64,000 bases of DNA from Peterkaempfera bronchialis (lineage in GTDB: Bacteria; Actinomycetota; Actinomycetes; Streptomycetales; Streptomycetaceae), in contig NZ_CP031264.1 in assembly GCF_003258605.2 (NCBI RefSeq), positions 5,944,232-6,008,231 of the forward strand, in the 5' to 3' direction. Below, piece by piece: positions 54,801-64,000 of this stretch. The notes under the pieces were generated by a model that worked only from the letters and a program-made list of their open reading frames with translations, searched no databases and had not been told where the DNA came from. A program made the translations under genes and the position numbers. The number at the start of each line of letters is the position of its first letter. Position 1 is the first letter of the stretch.

Positions 54801-57800
54801 CCGGCAGCGACCACCTGGCCGAACTGACCGTGGAGGCACCCCTTCTGCTGCCGGAGCGGGACCCGGTCGAGATCCAGACCGTGGTGGACGGCCCGGCCGA
54901 CGACGGACGGCGCACCTTCTCGATCCACTCCCGCCCCCTCGACACCGGCGCCGGCGAGGGCGGCGGCGACCACCCGTGGACCTGCCACGCCCGGGGCATC
55001 CTCGCCACCCACCCGGCGGCCCACCCCGAGCAGCCCGGCACCGACCTCTGGACCTGGCCGCCCACCGACGCCCAGCCGGTCGACGTGGACGGCCTGTACC
55101 GGACCCTGGACGACCACGGTGTGCAGGTCGGCCCGGAGTTCCGCAGCCTGCGCGCCGTCTGGCGGCATGGCGACGACGTCTTCGCCGAAGCCGAACTCCC
55201 CGAGACCCGCCAGGGAGACGCCGCACACTTCACCCTGCACCCGGCGCTGCTCGACGCGGCCGTGCAGGCGCTGCCGGCGCTGGGCCTCCCCGCCGTCTCC
55301 GCGCTCTCCTGGACGGATGTCACCCTGCATGCGGTGGCCGCCGAATCCATCCGGATACGGATCACCCGGCAGCCCGACGGGCCCCTGGGCCTGCACCTCG
55401 CCGACGCCCTGGGCGACCCCGTTCTCTCGGTCGGCGCGCTGGCCGTACTCCCGGTCGGCGAGATCAGCCTTCCGGCGGCCCAGGACACCGACCTCTACGC
55501 GCTGGAGTGGGCCCCGCCCACCCCGCTCACCCCGACCGTCCAGCCCGCCCAGCCCGCGAGCCTCGCCGTTCACCCGGACCTGGCAAGCCTGGACGCCGCC
55601 GTACAGCAGGGTGCCGACCTCCCGGCCGCCGTGGTCCTGCCCTGGCCGACGGCGACCGGCGACGACCTGGCCGCCACCGTCCACGAGGCGACCACCCGGG
55701 CGTTGATCCTGCTTCAGGACTGGCTCGCCGACGCACGCTACGCCGCGTCGCAGCTCGTCATCCTGACCCGCGGCGCGGTCGCCACGACACCGGACGAGAC
55801 GGTGCACGACCTCGCAGCCGCCGCCGTCTGGGGCCTGGTGCGCTCCGCGCAGTCCGAGAACCCCGACCGGTTCGCCCTGCTGGACATCGACGCGGCCGAC
55901 CCGGACACCACCCCGCCGGGCGAAGCGCTGGCCGCAGCCCTGCGCCTCGGCGAACCGCAGCTCGCCCTCCGTGGCGGACAGCCGCTGGTGCCACGGCTCA
56001 CCCGCCCCCGCACACCCGGACCGGAGTCGCGTCCCGGTGCCTCCTTCGACCCGCAGCGCACCGTACTCGTCACCGGCGCGACCGGGACCGTGGGCACCGC
56101 CGTGGTCCGCCACCTGGTGGAGCGGCACGGAGTACGCCGCCTCCTGCTGGCCGGGAGGCGGGGCGCCGACGCTCCGGGAGCCACCCGCCTTGCCCGCGAA
56201 CTGGCCGACCTGGGCGCCGAGGTCTCCCTCGCCGCATGTGACGTGGCCGATCGCGCCGCAGTGGCCGCACTGCTCGCCGCCGTCCCCGACGAACACCCGA
56301 TCGGCGCGGTCGTACACGCCGCCGGAGTCATCGACGACGGCGTGATCACCTCGCTGACCCCCGAGCGGGTCGACGCCGTCCTGCGCCCGAAGGTCGACGC
56401 GGCGGTCCACCTGGACCAGCTCACCGCCCACCTGGACCTGTCGGCCTTTGTGCTCTTCTCCTCGGCCGCCGCCACCTTCGGCGGCCCCGGGCAGGGCAAC
56501 TACGCGGCAGCCAACGCCTTTGCCGAGGCACTCGCCCACCGCCGCCGGGCCGAGGGACGCAACGCGCTCGCGATCGGCTGGGGCCTCTGGTCGCAGAGCA
56601 GCGGAATGACCGAGGCGCTGGACGAGTCCGACCGCCACCGGATCGCCCGCAGCGGCATCGGCGCCCTGCCCACCCAGGACGCCCTGGCGCTCCTCGACCG
56701 CTGCCTGGCACACGACCGCTCCACGCTGCTGCCGGTCAGGGTGGACCTCCCGGCACTGCGCGCGGGCGGCGCCGAGCCCCCGGCCCTGCTGACCCACCTG
56801 GCGGGCCGTCCCGCCCGGCGGCAGGCCGCCGCCTCCGGGGCCGGTTCCGGGGCCGGGGGCGCCATGGGCTCATGGGCCCAGACGCTCGCGGGGCTGTCCG
56901 AGAGCGACCGGCGCGCAGCCGTACGGGACGTCGTCCGTACCGGGATCGCGGCCGTACTCGGCCATACCTCCAAGGCGGCGATCGACCCCACCCGCGCCTT
57001 CGGCGATCTCGGCTTCGACTCGCTGACCGCCCTGGAACTGCGCAACTCCCTGGCCCGGAAGACCGGCCTGCAACTCCGTGCCACCCTGGTCTTCGACCAC
57101 CCGACGCCGGACGCCGTCGCCGACCACGTACACCGCGAACTGACCCGCGCGGCCGGTCCGCAGACCGGCACCGATCTCGGCACCGACCTCGGCACCGACC
57201 TCGGCGGCGAGGCCGGGACGGCTGGCGCCGCAGCGTTCGGGGAACCGATCGCGATCATCGGCATGAGCTGCCGGTTCCCCGGCGGGGCCGACAGCCCGGA
57301 CCGGCTCTGGCACCTCCTGGCCGACGGGGGCGACGGCATCGCGGAGTTCCCGGAGGACCGGGGCTGGGATCTGGACGCCCTCTACGACCCGGACCCCGAC
57401 TCCCGGCGCGACGGCACCACCTACACCCGAAGCGGCGGCTTCCTCGCCGGCATCGACCGCTTCGACGCGGCCTTCTTCGGCATCTCACCGCGTGAGGCCA
57501 CGGCGATGGACCCGCAGCAGCGGCTGCTGCTGGAGGCGTCCTGGGAGGCGGTGGAACGGGCCGGTATCGACCCGGTCTCCCTGCGGGGCAGCCGTACCGG
57601 CGTCTTCGCCGGAACCAATGGGCAGGACTACACCAACGTCCTGCGTACGGCGGCGGAGAGCGCCGAAGGCTACCTCGGCACGGGCAATGCGGCGAGCGTG
57701 CTGTCCGGCCGGGTCTCCTATGCGCTGGGCCTTGAGGGTCCTGCGGTGACCGTGGACACGGCCTGCTCGTCGTCACTGGTGGCCCTGCACTGGGCCTCCC

Positions 57801-60800
57801 TCGCCCTCCAGTCCGGCGAATGCACCATGGCCCTGGCCGGGGGCGTCAGCGTGATGACCACCCCTGCGGCCTTTGTGGAGTTCAGCCGCCAGCGCGGTCT
57901 TGCCGCCGATGGGCGGTGCAAGGCGTTTGCGGAGGGTGCGGACGGTACGGGGTGGGGTGAGGGTGTCGGGGTGGTGGTGTTGGAGCGGTTGTCGGATGCG
58001 CGGCGGCTTGGGCATCGGGTGTTGGCGGTGGTGGCGGGTTCGGCGGTCAATCAGGATGGTGCGAGTAATGGTCTGACGGCGCCGAATGGTCCGTCGCAGC
58101 AGCGGGTGATCCGGGCTGCGTTGGCGGGTGCGGGTGTGTCTGCTGCCGAGGTTGATGTGGTGGAGGCGCACGGGACGGGGACGGCGCTGGGTGATCCGAT
58201 CGAGGCGCAGGCGTTGCTGGCCACCTATGGGCGGGGTAGGCCGGAGGATCGGCCGTTGTGGTTGGGGTCCGTGAAGTCGAACATCGGGCATACGCAGGCG
58301 GCGGCCGGTGTGGCTGGTGTGATCAAGATGGTTTTGGCGATGCGGCATGGGGTGCTGCCGGCGACCTTGCATGTGGACGAGCCGTCCTCGCATGTGGACT
58401 GGTCGGCGGGCACCCTTCGGCTGCTCACCGAGACCGTCCCCTGGCCCGACCTGGGGCGTCCGCGCCGGGCGGGCGTGTCCGCCTTCGGCTTCAGCGGGAC
58501 CAATGCGCACATCATCCTTGAGCAGGGTCCCGCCGCCGCCATCCCCGAACCGGCCGTGGAGCCGGCCGCCGACGCAGCGCCGCTGGTGCCGTGGGTGCTC
58601 TCCGCCCGTAGCCGGTCGGCTTTGCAGGCCCAGGCGGAGCGGCTGCTGTCCCATGTGCAGGCCGACCCGGAGCTGGTACCGCAGCACATCGGGCTCTCGC
58701 TGGTCTCGACGCGTTCGGTGTTTGAGCACCGCGCGGTGGTGTCGGGTGCGGGGCGGGCTGAGCTGCTGCGGGGGCTGGAGTCGGTTGCCGGGGGAGAGTC
58801 GGCCGCAGGTGTGATTGTCGGCTCGGCGCAGCCTGAGGGGGCGACGGCGTTTCTGTTCGCTGGGCAGGGTGCGCAGCGGGTGGGGATGGGGCGTGGGTTG
58901 TATGAGGCGTTCCCGGTCTTTGCGGGGGCGTTTGATGCGGTGTGTGCATGGGTGGATGGGGAGTTGGGGCGTTCGCTGCGTGAGGTGGTCTTCGGTGACG
59001 ATGCGGAGCTGCTGAACGAGACCGGGTTCACTCAGCCTGCGTTGTTCGCGGTGGAGGTGGCGCTGTTCCGGCTGGTGGAGTCCTGGGGTGTCCGGGCGGA
59101 TTATCTGGTCGGGCATTCGGTGGGTGAGCTGGCGGCTGCGCATGTGGCGGGTGTGTTGTCGCTGGAGGATGCCTGCCGGCTGGTGGTGGCGCGTGGCCGT
59201 CTGATGCAGGCGCTTCCGGTCGGCGGCGCGATGGTGTCGGTGCAGGCCGCAGAGGCGGAGGTGCTGCCGCTGCTGGTCGGTCGCGAGGCCGAGGTGAGCG
59301 TTGCGGCGCTGAATGGCCCGGCCGCCACCGTCATTGCGGGCGACGAGGCCGTCGTCCTGGAGGTTGCCGGGGAGTTGGAGCGGCAGGGTCGCAAGACCAC
59401 GCGGCTGCGGGTCAGCCATGCCTTCCACTCCCCCCGGATGGAGCCCATGCTGGCGGACTTCCGGGCCGTCGCGGAGAGCGTGGAGTACCACCAGCCCCGG
59501 ATGGCCGTGGTCTCCAATGTGACCGGCGAGCTGGCCACGGCCGAGGAGTTGACCTCGCCCGAGTACTGGGTGCGCCATGTCCGCCAGGCGGTCCGCTTCG
59601 CCGATGGCATCGGCTGGCTGGAGCAGCACGGCGTCACCCGCTTCATCGAGCTGGGCCCGGACGGGACACTGACCGCCATGGCCCAGGCGTGCATGGCCGG
59701 TGATGACACACTGCTGGTCCCGGCGCTGCGTAAGGACCGCCTGGAACCCGCCGCGCTGCTGGCGGCGGTGTCGGGGCTGTTCGTACGGGGCGGCGCAGTC
59801 GACTGGACGCAGTTCTTCCCTGGGGCCCGCCGGGTGGACCTGCCGACGTATGCCTTCCAACGCGAGCGGTACTGGCCGACCCCCGCCCTCGCTTCCACTC
59901 CTGCCGCCGATACGGCCAGCGGTGTTGACGCCCGCTTCTGGGAGGCGGTCGAGCGTGAGGACCTGGATGCTCTGGCGAGCACGCTGGGCGTGGACGAAGG
60001 GTCGCTCGGCGGGCTGGTACCGGCGCTGGCGACGTGGCGGCGGGCCCGCCGTGAGCAGTCCGTGGTGGACGGCTGGCGCTACCGGGTGACCTGGAAGCCG
60101 CAGCCCCCCGCGCCGGGCGGTGCGCGGCTGGACGGCCGTTGGCTGCTGCTCGCGCCCGAGGGCACGGAGTTGGACGGCCTGGCCGCGTACGGCGCAGTTG
60201 TCGAACGGGTGGCGTGCGCCCCCGACGCCGACCGCGAGGAACTGGCCCGATGCCTGCGCGAGGCTGCCGGTGATCTGCCGGTTGCGGGGGTCATGTCGCT
60301 CCCCGCGTCGGCCGGTGGTGCGTGGGCGACGGCCGAGCTGGTGCAGGCGCTGGGCGACGCGGGGGTGGCGGCTCCGCTCTGGGTGCTGACCCGTGGCGCG
60401 GTGTCGACCGGCCGCTCTGACGCGGAGCCCGATCCGGCGCAGGCGGCGGTGTGGGGTCTGGGCCGGGTGGCGGCGTTGGAGTACCCGGACCGCTGGGGTG
60501 GCCTGGTCGACCTCCCCGACCGGCTGGACGAGCGGGCATGGGCCCGGTTGGCGGCCGTCCTGGCGGACGGCGCCGAGGACCAGGTGGCCATCCGCCCCTC
60601 CGGTGTGTTTGCCCGTCGGCTCGTACGGGCCCAAGGTGGCGAGCCCGGTCAGGAGTGGCGGGCACGCGGCACGGTGCTGGTCACCGGCGGCACGGGCGCG
60701 CTGGGCGCCCGAGTGGCCCGCTGGGTGGCCGGTCGCGGCGCCGAGCAGGTCGTCCTGACCAGCCGACGCGGCCCGGAAGCCCCGGGCGCGGCGGAGTTGG

Positions 60801-61945
60801 AGGCGGAACTGCGCGCGCTGGGCGCCAAGGTCACCATCGCCGCCTGCGACGCGGCCGACCGCCCGGCGATGGCCCGGCTGCTGGCCGAGCATCCGGTCGA
60901 CGCTGTGGTGCACGCCGCAGGTGTCGGGGATGCGACGCCGCTGGCGGAACTGCACCCGAAGTACTTCGCCGAGGTCATGGCGGCAAAGGCGGAGGGCGCC
61001 GCCCATCTGGACGAGTTGCTGGCGGATCGGCAGCTGGATGCGTTTGTGCTCTTCTCCTCCATCGCCGGCGTCTGGGGCAGCGGCGGACAGCCCGCCTACG
61101 CGGCGGCGAACGCCGCTCTGGATGCTCTGGCCGAACGGCGCCGTGCCCGGGGCCTCCCCGCGACCGCCGTGGCATGGGGACCGTGGGCGGACGGCGGGAT
61201 GGCGTCCGGCGAAGGAGCGGACGACCAGCTGAGGCGCTGGGGCCTGGTGCCCCTGCGGCCGGAGCCCGCGTTCCGGGCGCTGGAACGGGCGCTCGGGTCG
61301 GGCGACGCCACCGCGACGGTGGCCGATGTCGCCTGGGACCGCTTCGCCACGGCGTTCACCAGCCGCCGCCCGAGCCCGCTGCTTGCCGAACTGCCCGAGG
61401 TACGTCAGGCGTTGGAGGAGACCGGCACGACCGACCCCGCGCTCCGGGAGCGGCTGGCCGTACTGCCCGCAGCCGACCGGAAGCGGGCGCTGCTGACCCT
61501 GGTGCGTACGGGTGGCGCAGCGGTCCTGGGCCATGCCGACGGACAGGCGCTGGAGGCGGGCCAGGCATTCCGGGATCTGGGTTTCGACTCGCTGACCGCC
61601 GTCGAACTGCGCAACCGGCTCAACGCCGAGACCGGCCTCCGCCTCCCCACCACGCTGGTCTTCGACTACCCGACGCCGAGTGCCCTGGCCGACCACCTCT
61701 ATGCCGAACTCTTCCCGGAATCGGAACCGGCGACCCCCGGCGAGCCGGACGAGGCCGCCGTGCGGGAGGCGCTCGCCGAGATCCCGGTCGCCCGGCTCCG
61801 CGAGGCCGGCCTGCTGGGCGCCGTACTGGCCCTGGCCGGGCCCCGGCCACTGCCGCAGGCCGCCGCCGCCGATGACGACGACGCCATCGGCACCATGGCG
61901 GTCGACGATCTCGTGCAGCTGGCATTGCGCGGTACGGACGGCTGA
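51857..61945 (+). CDS. Type I modular PKS (PKS E): KS-AT-DH-KR-ACP / KS-AT-KR(A-type)-ACP
   Basis: GTG 51857 follows GAAGGGAA. N-terminal docking helix [14 protein letters not shown]. Module 1: KS (Cys about 205), AT (GHSVG about 658, HAFH, malonyl), DH (HTTFG about 958; the usual YGPxF reads VGPEF), KR (IDD; Tyr about 1549), ACP (about 1719). Module 2: KS (Cys about 1970), AT (GHSVG about 2418, HAFH, malonyl), KR (no LDD motif, VWGSGG about 3072 and PAYAAAN, so A-type), ACP (about 3245). The C-terminal tail ends AVDDLVQLALRGTDG, a docking type different from the tails of PKS A and B, and fits the PKS F start. It needs an upstream partner for its own N-terminus, so it is an internal protein of a longer line. 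Predicted work: an alkene unit, then an L-hydroxy unit. Both ATs and the second KS carry near-identical repeat blocks shared with PKS A and F. Confidence 0.95.
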   Translation: MSEDRLRDYLKRVTAELHRTRSRLRQVESKTAEPIAIVAMSCRYPGGVRTPEELWRLVDTATDGISAFPEDRGWDIDALYHPDPDRPGTCYTREGGFLHSAADFDADFFGMSPREALATDPQQRLLLEISWEAFERAGLDPGTLKGSPTGVFVGVMYNDYGSRFPEPPAGLDGYIGNGSAASIASGRISYTFGLEGPAVTVDTACSSSLVALHLAAQALRAGECDLALAGGVAVMSTPVTFLEFSRQRGLSADGRCKSFADGADGTGWGEGAGMLLLERLSDAQRLGHQVLAVVRGSAVNQDGASSGLTAPNGPSQQRVIRAALASAGLTAAEVDAVEAHGTGTTLGDPIEAQALLATYGQGREEAQPLWLGSLKSNIGHTQAAAGVGGVIKMVQALRHGRLPRTLHVDAPSSTVDWSEGNVRLLTEPVEWPESGDRPRRAGVSAFGVSGTNAHAILEEAPPAAVDEEGEQPTTAVEALPVLPWVVSGRTPEALRAQAAQLLAHLDTHADADPREVAYSLATTRSAFDHRAVVLGEDRAALVQALGAVATGEPAPGAVVGTARRGGRLAFLFAGQGAQRVGMGRGLYEAFPVFAGAFDAVCAWVDGELGRSLREVVFGDDAELLNGTGLTQPALFAVEVALFRLLESWGVRADYLVGHSVGELAAAHVAGVLSLEDACRLVVARGRLMQALPSGGAMVSVQASEAEVLPLLVGREAEVSIAALNGPTATVIAGDEAAVLVVAAHFTALGRKTTRLRVSHAFHSPRMEPMLADFRAVAESVEYHQPVIPVVSNVTGRLATAEELTSPEYWVRHVRQAVRFADGIGWLEQHGVTRYVELGPDGTLTAMARACLTDDGDPLLTPTLRKDRPEGASLLTAVGELYVHGTGVDWTALLPAARPVDLPTYAFQRRRYWLDAAAGTRSRTGAHPLWGATVTLADSSAVISTGRLSRRTHPWLADHTTFGSALLPAAALVDLALHVGGQTGSDHLAELTVEAPLLLPERDPVEIQTVVDGPADDGRRTFSIHSRPLDTGAGEGGGDHPWTCHARGILATHPAAHPEQPGTDLWTWPPTDAQPVDVDGLYRTLDDHGVQVGPEFRSLRAVWRHGDDVFAEAELPETRQGDAAHFTLHPALLDAAVQALPALGLPAVSALSWTDVTLHAVAAESIRIRITRQPDGPLGLHLADALGDPVLSVGALAVLPVGEISLPAAQDTDLYALEWAPPTPLTPTVQPAQPASLAVHPDLASLDAAVQQGADLPAAVVLPWPTATGDDLAATVHEATTRALILLQDWLADARYAASQLVILTRGAVATTPDETVHDLAAAAVWGLVRSAQSENPDRFALLDIDAADPDTTPPGEALAAALRLGEPQLALRGGQPLVPRLTRPRTPGPESRPGASFDPQRTVLVTGATGTVGTAVVRHLVERHGVRRLLLAGRRGADAPGATRLARELADLGAEVSLAACDVADRAAVAALLAAVPDEHPIGAVVHAAGVIDDGVITSLTPERVDAVLRPKVDAAVHLDQLTAHLDLSAFVLFSSAAATFGGPGQGNYAAANAFAEALAHRRRAEGRNALAIGWGLWSQSSGMTEALDESDRHRIARSGIGALPTQDALALLDRCLAHDRSTLLPVRVDLPALRAGGAEPPALLTHLAGRPARRQAAASGAGSGAGGAMGSWAQTLAGLSESDRRAAVRDVVRTGIAAVLGHTSKAAIDPTRAFGDLGFDSLTALELRNSLARKTGLQLRATLVFDHPTPDAVADHVHRELTRAAGPQTGTDLGTDLGTDLGGEAGTAGAAAFGEPIAIIGMSCRFPGGADSPDRLWHLLADGGDGIAEFPEDRGWDLDALYDPDPDSRRDGTTYTRSGGFLAGIDRFDAAFFGISPREATAMDPQQRLLLEASWEAVERAGIDPVSLRGSRTGVFAGTNGQDYTNVLRTAAESAEGYLGTGNAASVLSGRVSYALGLEGPAVTVDTACSSSLVALHWASLALQSGECTMALAGGVSVMTTPAAFVEFSRQRGLAADGRCKAFAEGADGTGWGEGVGVVVLERLSDARRLGHRVLAVVAGSAVNQDGASNGLTAPNGPSQQRVIRAALAGAGVSAAEVDVVEAHGTGTALGDPIEAQALLATYGRGRPEDRPLWLGSVKSNIGHTQAAAGVAGVIKMVLAMRHGVLPATLHVDEPSSHVDWSAGTLRLLTETVPWPDLGRPRRAGVSAFGFSGTNAHIILEQGPAAAIPEPAVEPAADAAPLVPWVLSARSRSALQAQAERLLSHVQADPELVPQHIGLSLVSTRSVFEHRAVVSGAGRAELLRGLESVAGGESAAGVIVGSAQPEGATAFLFAGQGAQRVGMGRGLYEAFPVFAGAFDAVCAWVDGELGRSLREVVFGDDAELLNETGFTQPALFAVEVALFRLVESWGVRADYLVGHSVGELAAAHVAGVLSLEDACRLVVARGRLMQALPVGGAMVSVQAAEAEVLPLLVGREAEVSVAALNGPAATVIAGDEAVVLEVAGELERQGRKTTRLRVSHAFHSPRMEPMLADFRAVAESVEYHQPRMAVVSNVTGELATAEELTSPEYWVRHVRQAVRFADGIGWLEQHGVTRFIELGPDGTLTAMAQACMAGDDTLLVPALRKDRLEPAALLAAVSGLFVRGGAVDWTQFFPGARRVDLPTYAFQRERYWPTPALASTPAADTASGVDARFWEAVEREDLDALASTLGVDEGSLGGLVPALATWRRARREQSVVDGWRYRVTWKPQPPAPGGARLDGRWLLLAPEGTELDGLAAYGAVVERVACAPDADREELARCLREAAGDLPVAGVMSLPASAGGAWATAELVQALGDAGVAAPLWVLTRGAVSTGRSDAEPDPAQAAVWGLGRVAALEYPDRWGGLVDLPDRLDERAWARLAAVLADGAEDQVAIRPSGVFARRLVRAQGGEPGQEWRARGTVLVTGGTGALGARVARWVAGRGAEQVVLTSRRGPEAPGAAELEAELRALGAKVTIAACDAADRPAMARLLAEHPVDAVVHAAGVGDATPLAELHPKYFAEVMAAKAEGAAHLDELLADRQLDAFVLFSSIAGVWGSGGQPAYAAANAALDALAERRRARGLPATAVAWGPWADGGMASGEGADDQLRRWGLVPLRPEPAFRALERALGSGDATATVADVAWDRFATAFTSRRPSPLLAELPEVRQALEETGTTDPALRERLAVLPAADRKRALLTLVRTGGAAVLGHADGQALEAGQAFRDLGFDSLTAVELRNRLNAETGLRLPTTLVFDYPTPSALADHLYAELFPESEPATPGEPDEAAVREALAEIPVARLREAGLLGAVLALAGPRPLPQAAAADDDDAIGTMAVDDLVQLALRGTDG
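53576..54080 (+). repeat. AT-domain repeat block, copy 2 (PKS E, module 1)
   Basis: Matches the block at 3845 almost base for base up to about 54060. It then diverges into a different sub-sequence ([13 protein letters not shown]) before matching again at [11 protein letters not shown]. The patchwork end indicates a gene-conversion boundary. Confidence 0.85.
57167..57205 (+). repeat. In-frame 12-bp repeat, Gly-Thr-Asp-Leu x3, in the ACP-KS linker
   Basis: Three copies of a 12-bp unit between the first ACP and second KS of PKS E. It extends a flexible inter-module linker. Confidence 0.85.
57911..58410 (+). repeat. KS-domain repeat block, copy 1 (PKS E, module 2)
   Basis: About 500 bp of KS coding DNA, nearly identical to 62786-63285 in PKS F. 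It uses T- and G-ending codons unlike the start of the same KS. Both edges are sharp. Confidence 0.85.
58862..59400 (+). repeat. AT-domain repeat block, copy 3 (PKS E, module 2)
   Basis: Follows the block at 3845 closely through the [10 protein letters not shown] region. The upstream post-KS linker (from about 58737) also matches PKS A and PKS F. Confidence 0.85.
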
Positions 61946-62035
61946 GCCGCCGGACGCCCGGCCTGGCCCGGCCCGGACCGGCCCCCGGTCACACACACCG
62001 ACGGAAGCCCGAAGCAAGGAAATGTGGAGCTGAGC

Positions 62036-64000
62036 ATGGCCACGTCCGACGATCAAGTCATCAAAGCCCTTCGGGCCTCGCTGCGTGAGAACGAGCGGCT
62101 GCGCAAGCAGAACGAGCAACTGGCGGGCGCCGCGACCGAGCCCGTGGCGATCGTCGCGATGGCCTGCCGCTATCCCGGTGGCGTGCAGACCCCGGAGGAC
62201 TTCTGGCGCCTACTGGCCAAGGGCGAGGACGCCCTGTCCGAGTTCCCCGTCAACCGGGGCTGGGACCCGGACCTTGCCGCACCGGGCGGGGGACCGGCCC
62301 TGCTCGGCGGATTCGTCCATGAGGTGGACGAGTTCGACGCGGCCTTCTTCGGGATCTCGCCGCGTGAGGCCATGGCGATGGACCCGCAGCAGCGGCTGAT
62401 GCTGGAGGCGTCCTGGGAGGCGGTGGAGCGGGCCGGTATCGACCCGGTCTCGCTTCGGGGCAGCCGCAGCGGCGTGTTCGTCGGGTGCAGCAACCAGAAC
62501 TACGGCGGTGCCGCTGGCCGGGAGGTGCCCGAAGGCATCGAAGGGCACATCCTCACCGGCAATGCGGCGAGTGTGGTGTCGGGCCGGGTGTCCTATGTGC
62601 TGGGTCTTGAGGGTCCGGCGGTGACGGTGGATACGGCGTGCTCGTCGTCGCTGGTGGCGCTGCACTTGGCGGCACAGGCGCTGCGGGCCGGGGAGTGCGA
62701 CCTGGCGTTGGCGGGCGGGGTGACGGTGATGTCCACGCCGGACGTGTTCGCGGAGTTCGGGCGGCAGGGTGGTCTCGCCGTTGACGGGCGGTGCAAGGCG
62801 TTTGCGGAGGGTGCGGATGGTACGGGGTGGGGTGAGGGTGTCGGGGTGGTGGTGCTGGAGCGGTTGTCGGATGCGCGGCGGCTTGGGCATCGGGTGTTGG
62901 CGGTGGTGGCGGGTTCTGCGGTCAATCAGGATGGTGCGAGTAATGGTCTGACGGCGCCGAATGGTCCGTCGCAGCAGCGGGTGATCCGGGCTGCGTTGGC
63001 GGGTGCGGGTGTGTCTGCTGCCGAGGTGGATGCGGTGGAGGCGCATGGTACGGGGACGGCGCTGGGTGATCCGATCGAGGCGCAGGCGTTGCTGGCGACG
63101 TACGGTCAGGGGCGCGAGGCTGGTCGGCCGTTGTGGTTGGGGTCGGTGAAGTCGAACATCGGGCATACGCAGGCTGCGGCCGGTGTGGCTGGTGTGATCA
63201 AGATGGTTTTGGCGCTGCGGCATGGGGTGCTGCCGGCGACGTTGCATGTGGACGAGCCGTCGTCGCATGTGGACTGGTCGGCGGGTGAGGTGCGGCTGCT
63301 GACCGAGCCGGTGGAGTGGCCCGAGACCGGTGATCGGCCGCGCCGGGCCGGAGTCTCGGCGTTCGGTGTGTCCGGGACCAACGCTCATGTGGTCGTGGAG
63401 CAGCCCCCGGCTTCGGACGACGTCGAGACGCCTGTCTCCGCGCCGCTGCCTGTCCTGCCGTGGGTGGTGTCGGGGCGGAGCCCGGAGGCGCTGCAAGCCC
63501 AGGCACGGGCACTGCTGTCATCCGTGGAGAACCGCCCCGACATCGGCCTGCATGACGTCGGCCTCTCGCTGGCCGCGACGCGTTCGGTGTTTGAGCACCG
63601 CGCGGTGGTGCTGGGTGCGGGGCGGGCCGAGTTGCTGCGGGGGCTGGAGTCCGTTGCCGGGGGAGAGTCGGCCGCAGGTGTGATTGTCGGCTCGGCGCAG
63701 CCCGAGGGGGCGACGGCGTTTCTGTTCGCTGGGCAGGGTGCGCAGCGGGTGGGGATGGGGCGTGGGTTGTATGAGGCGTTCCCGGTCTTCGCTGAGGCGT
63801 TTGATGCGGTGTGTGCGTGGGTGGATGGGGAGTTGGGGCGTTCGCTGCGTGAGGTGGTCTTCAGTGCCGACGCTGACCTGCTGAACCGGACTGGGTTCAC
63901 CCAGCCTGCGTTGTTTGCGGTGGAGGTGGCGCTCTTCCGGCTGCTGGAGTCCTGGGGTGTCCGGGCGGATTATCTGGTCGGTCACTCCATCGGTGAGCTT
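62036..64000 (+). CDS. Type I modular PKS (PKS F), 3'-truncated: docking-KS-AT...
   Basis: ATG 62036 has GGAG six bases upstream and starts 90 bp after PKS E. The 655 residues in the window run to the right edge. The N-terminal docking helix ([22 protein letters not shown]) is the type that pairs with tails like that of PKS E. The KS is intact as far as seen (TACSSS near 202, [15 protein letters not shown]). After DRGWD-like NRGWDPD the usual YDPxP...YxREGGF stretch is shortened. The AT is cut right after GHSIGEL, so extender choice cannot be read; by repeat identity it is probably malonyl. The rest of the gene lies to the right. Confidence 0.92.
   Translation, partial: MATSDDQVIKALRASLRENERLRKQNEQLAGAATEPVAIVAMACRYPGGVQTPEDFWRLLAKGEDALSEFPVNRGWDPDLAAPGGGPALLGGFVHEVDEFDAAFFGISPREAMAMDPQQRLMLEASWEAVERAGIDPVSLRGSRSGVFVGCSNQNYGGAAGREVPEGIEGHILTGNAASVVSGRVSYVLGLEGPAVTVDTACSSSLVALHLAAQALRAGECDLALAGGVTVMSTPDVFAEFGRQGGLAVDGRCKAFAEGADGTGWGEGVGVVVLERLSDARRLGHRVLAVVAGSAVNQDGASNGLTAPNGPSQQRVIRAALAGAGVSAAEVDAVEAHGTGTALGDPIEAQALLATYGQGREAGRPLWLGSVKSNIGHTQAAAGVAGVIKMVLALRHGVLPATLHVDEPSSHVDWSAGEVRLLTEPVEWPETGDRPRRAGVSAFGVSGTNAHVVVEQPPASDDVETPVSAPLPVLPWVVSGRSPEALQAQARALLSSVENRPDIGLHDVGLSLAATRSVFEHRAVVLGAGRAELLRGLESVAGGESAAGVIVGSAQPEGATAFLFAGQGAQRVGMGRGLYEAFPVFAEAFDAVCAWVDGELGRSLREVVFSADADLLNRTGFTQPALFAVEVALFRLLESWGVRADYLVGHSIGEL
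62786..63285 (+). repeat. KS-domain repeat block, copy 2 (PKS F)
   Basis: Partner of 57911-58410: same length, and only a few per cent of bases differ by eye. Confidence 0.85.
63731..64000 (+). repeat. AT-domain repeat block, copy 4 (PKS F), cut by the window edge
   Basis: First 270 bp match the blocks at 3845 and 58862. Like copy 1 it encodes [10 protein letters not shown] and DADLLN, where copies 2 and 3 have PVFAGAFDAV and DAELLN. Confidence 0.85.

Noticed and set aside
57773-62119. Long minus-strand open frame opposite PKS E and F
   Set aside because: Shadow frame across two clear PKS genes; no domain.

Overview
The window is very GC-rich actinobacterial DNA, most likely from Streptomyces or a close relative such as Kitasatospora or Streptacidiphilus. 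Third codon positions are almost all G or C, GTG starts are common, and nearly all of it is one modular type I polyketide synthase (PKS) region. No rRNA, tRNA, CRISPR array or transposase was seen.

Layout. (1) Positions 2-30016, plus strand: three PKS genes, here called A, B and C. They form the last six modules of an assembly line and end in a thioesterase (TE). Docking tails match A to B to C. A is cut by the left edge. (2) 30108-40426, plus strand: a truncated adenylate-forming ligase-like gene, then PKS D, with domain order acyl-ligase, dead KR, ACP, KS, AT, DH, KR, ACP, TE. This is a self-contained loading-plus-one-module synthase with its own TE. (3) 45782 down to 40503, minus strand: type II thioesterase, mqnA, mqnC, a small DUF5988-type protein, and an ABC-2 exporter pair. 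(4) 46110-47793, plus strand: a small membrane protein, a 24-copy 12-bp repeat array that may be coding, and an AT-like protein without its active-site serine. (5) 50559 down to 47864, minus strand: a second ligase-like paralogue, mqnE and a ferredoxin. (6) 50760-51638, plus strand: mqnD. (7) 51857 to the right edge: PKS E (two modules) and the start of PKS F, belonging to an earlier part of an assembly line.

How it may work. Four of the five futalosine-route menaquinone enzymes (MqnA, MqnE, MqnC, MqnD; no MqnB) lie inside the PKS region. Together they would turn chorismate into 1,4-dihydroxy-6-naphthoate. The simplest reading is that they supply a naphthoate for a naphthoquinone-type group. 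The acyl-ligase of PKS D, possibly with the two free-standing ligase-like proteins, would activate it, and PKS D would extend it by one C2 unit and release it. A, B, C, E and F would build the main polyketide, probably a macrolactone. From memory, macrolides carrying a menaquinone-like naphthoquinone are known (PM100117/PM100118; also axenomycin and langkolide), and four futalosine-type genes were reported in the PM100117/118 cluster. This window looks like that family, but I could not compare sequences. The architecture of PKS D and the duplicated ligase-like proteins are the parts most likely to be undescribed.

Cautions. PKS B and PKS D each contain a one-base frame break at the same motif (GCCCCG where GCCCCCG is expected), which looks like sequencing error but is unproven. 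Several AT and KS stretches are near-identical repeats with a different wobble-base style, indicating gene conversion or domain exchange.
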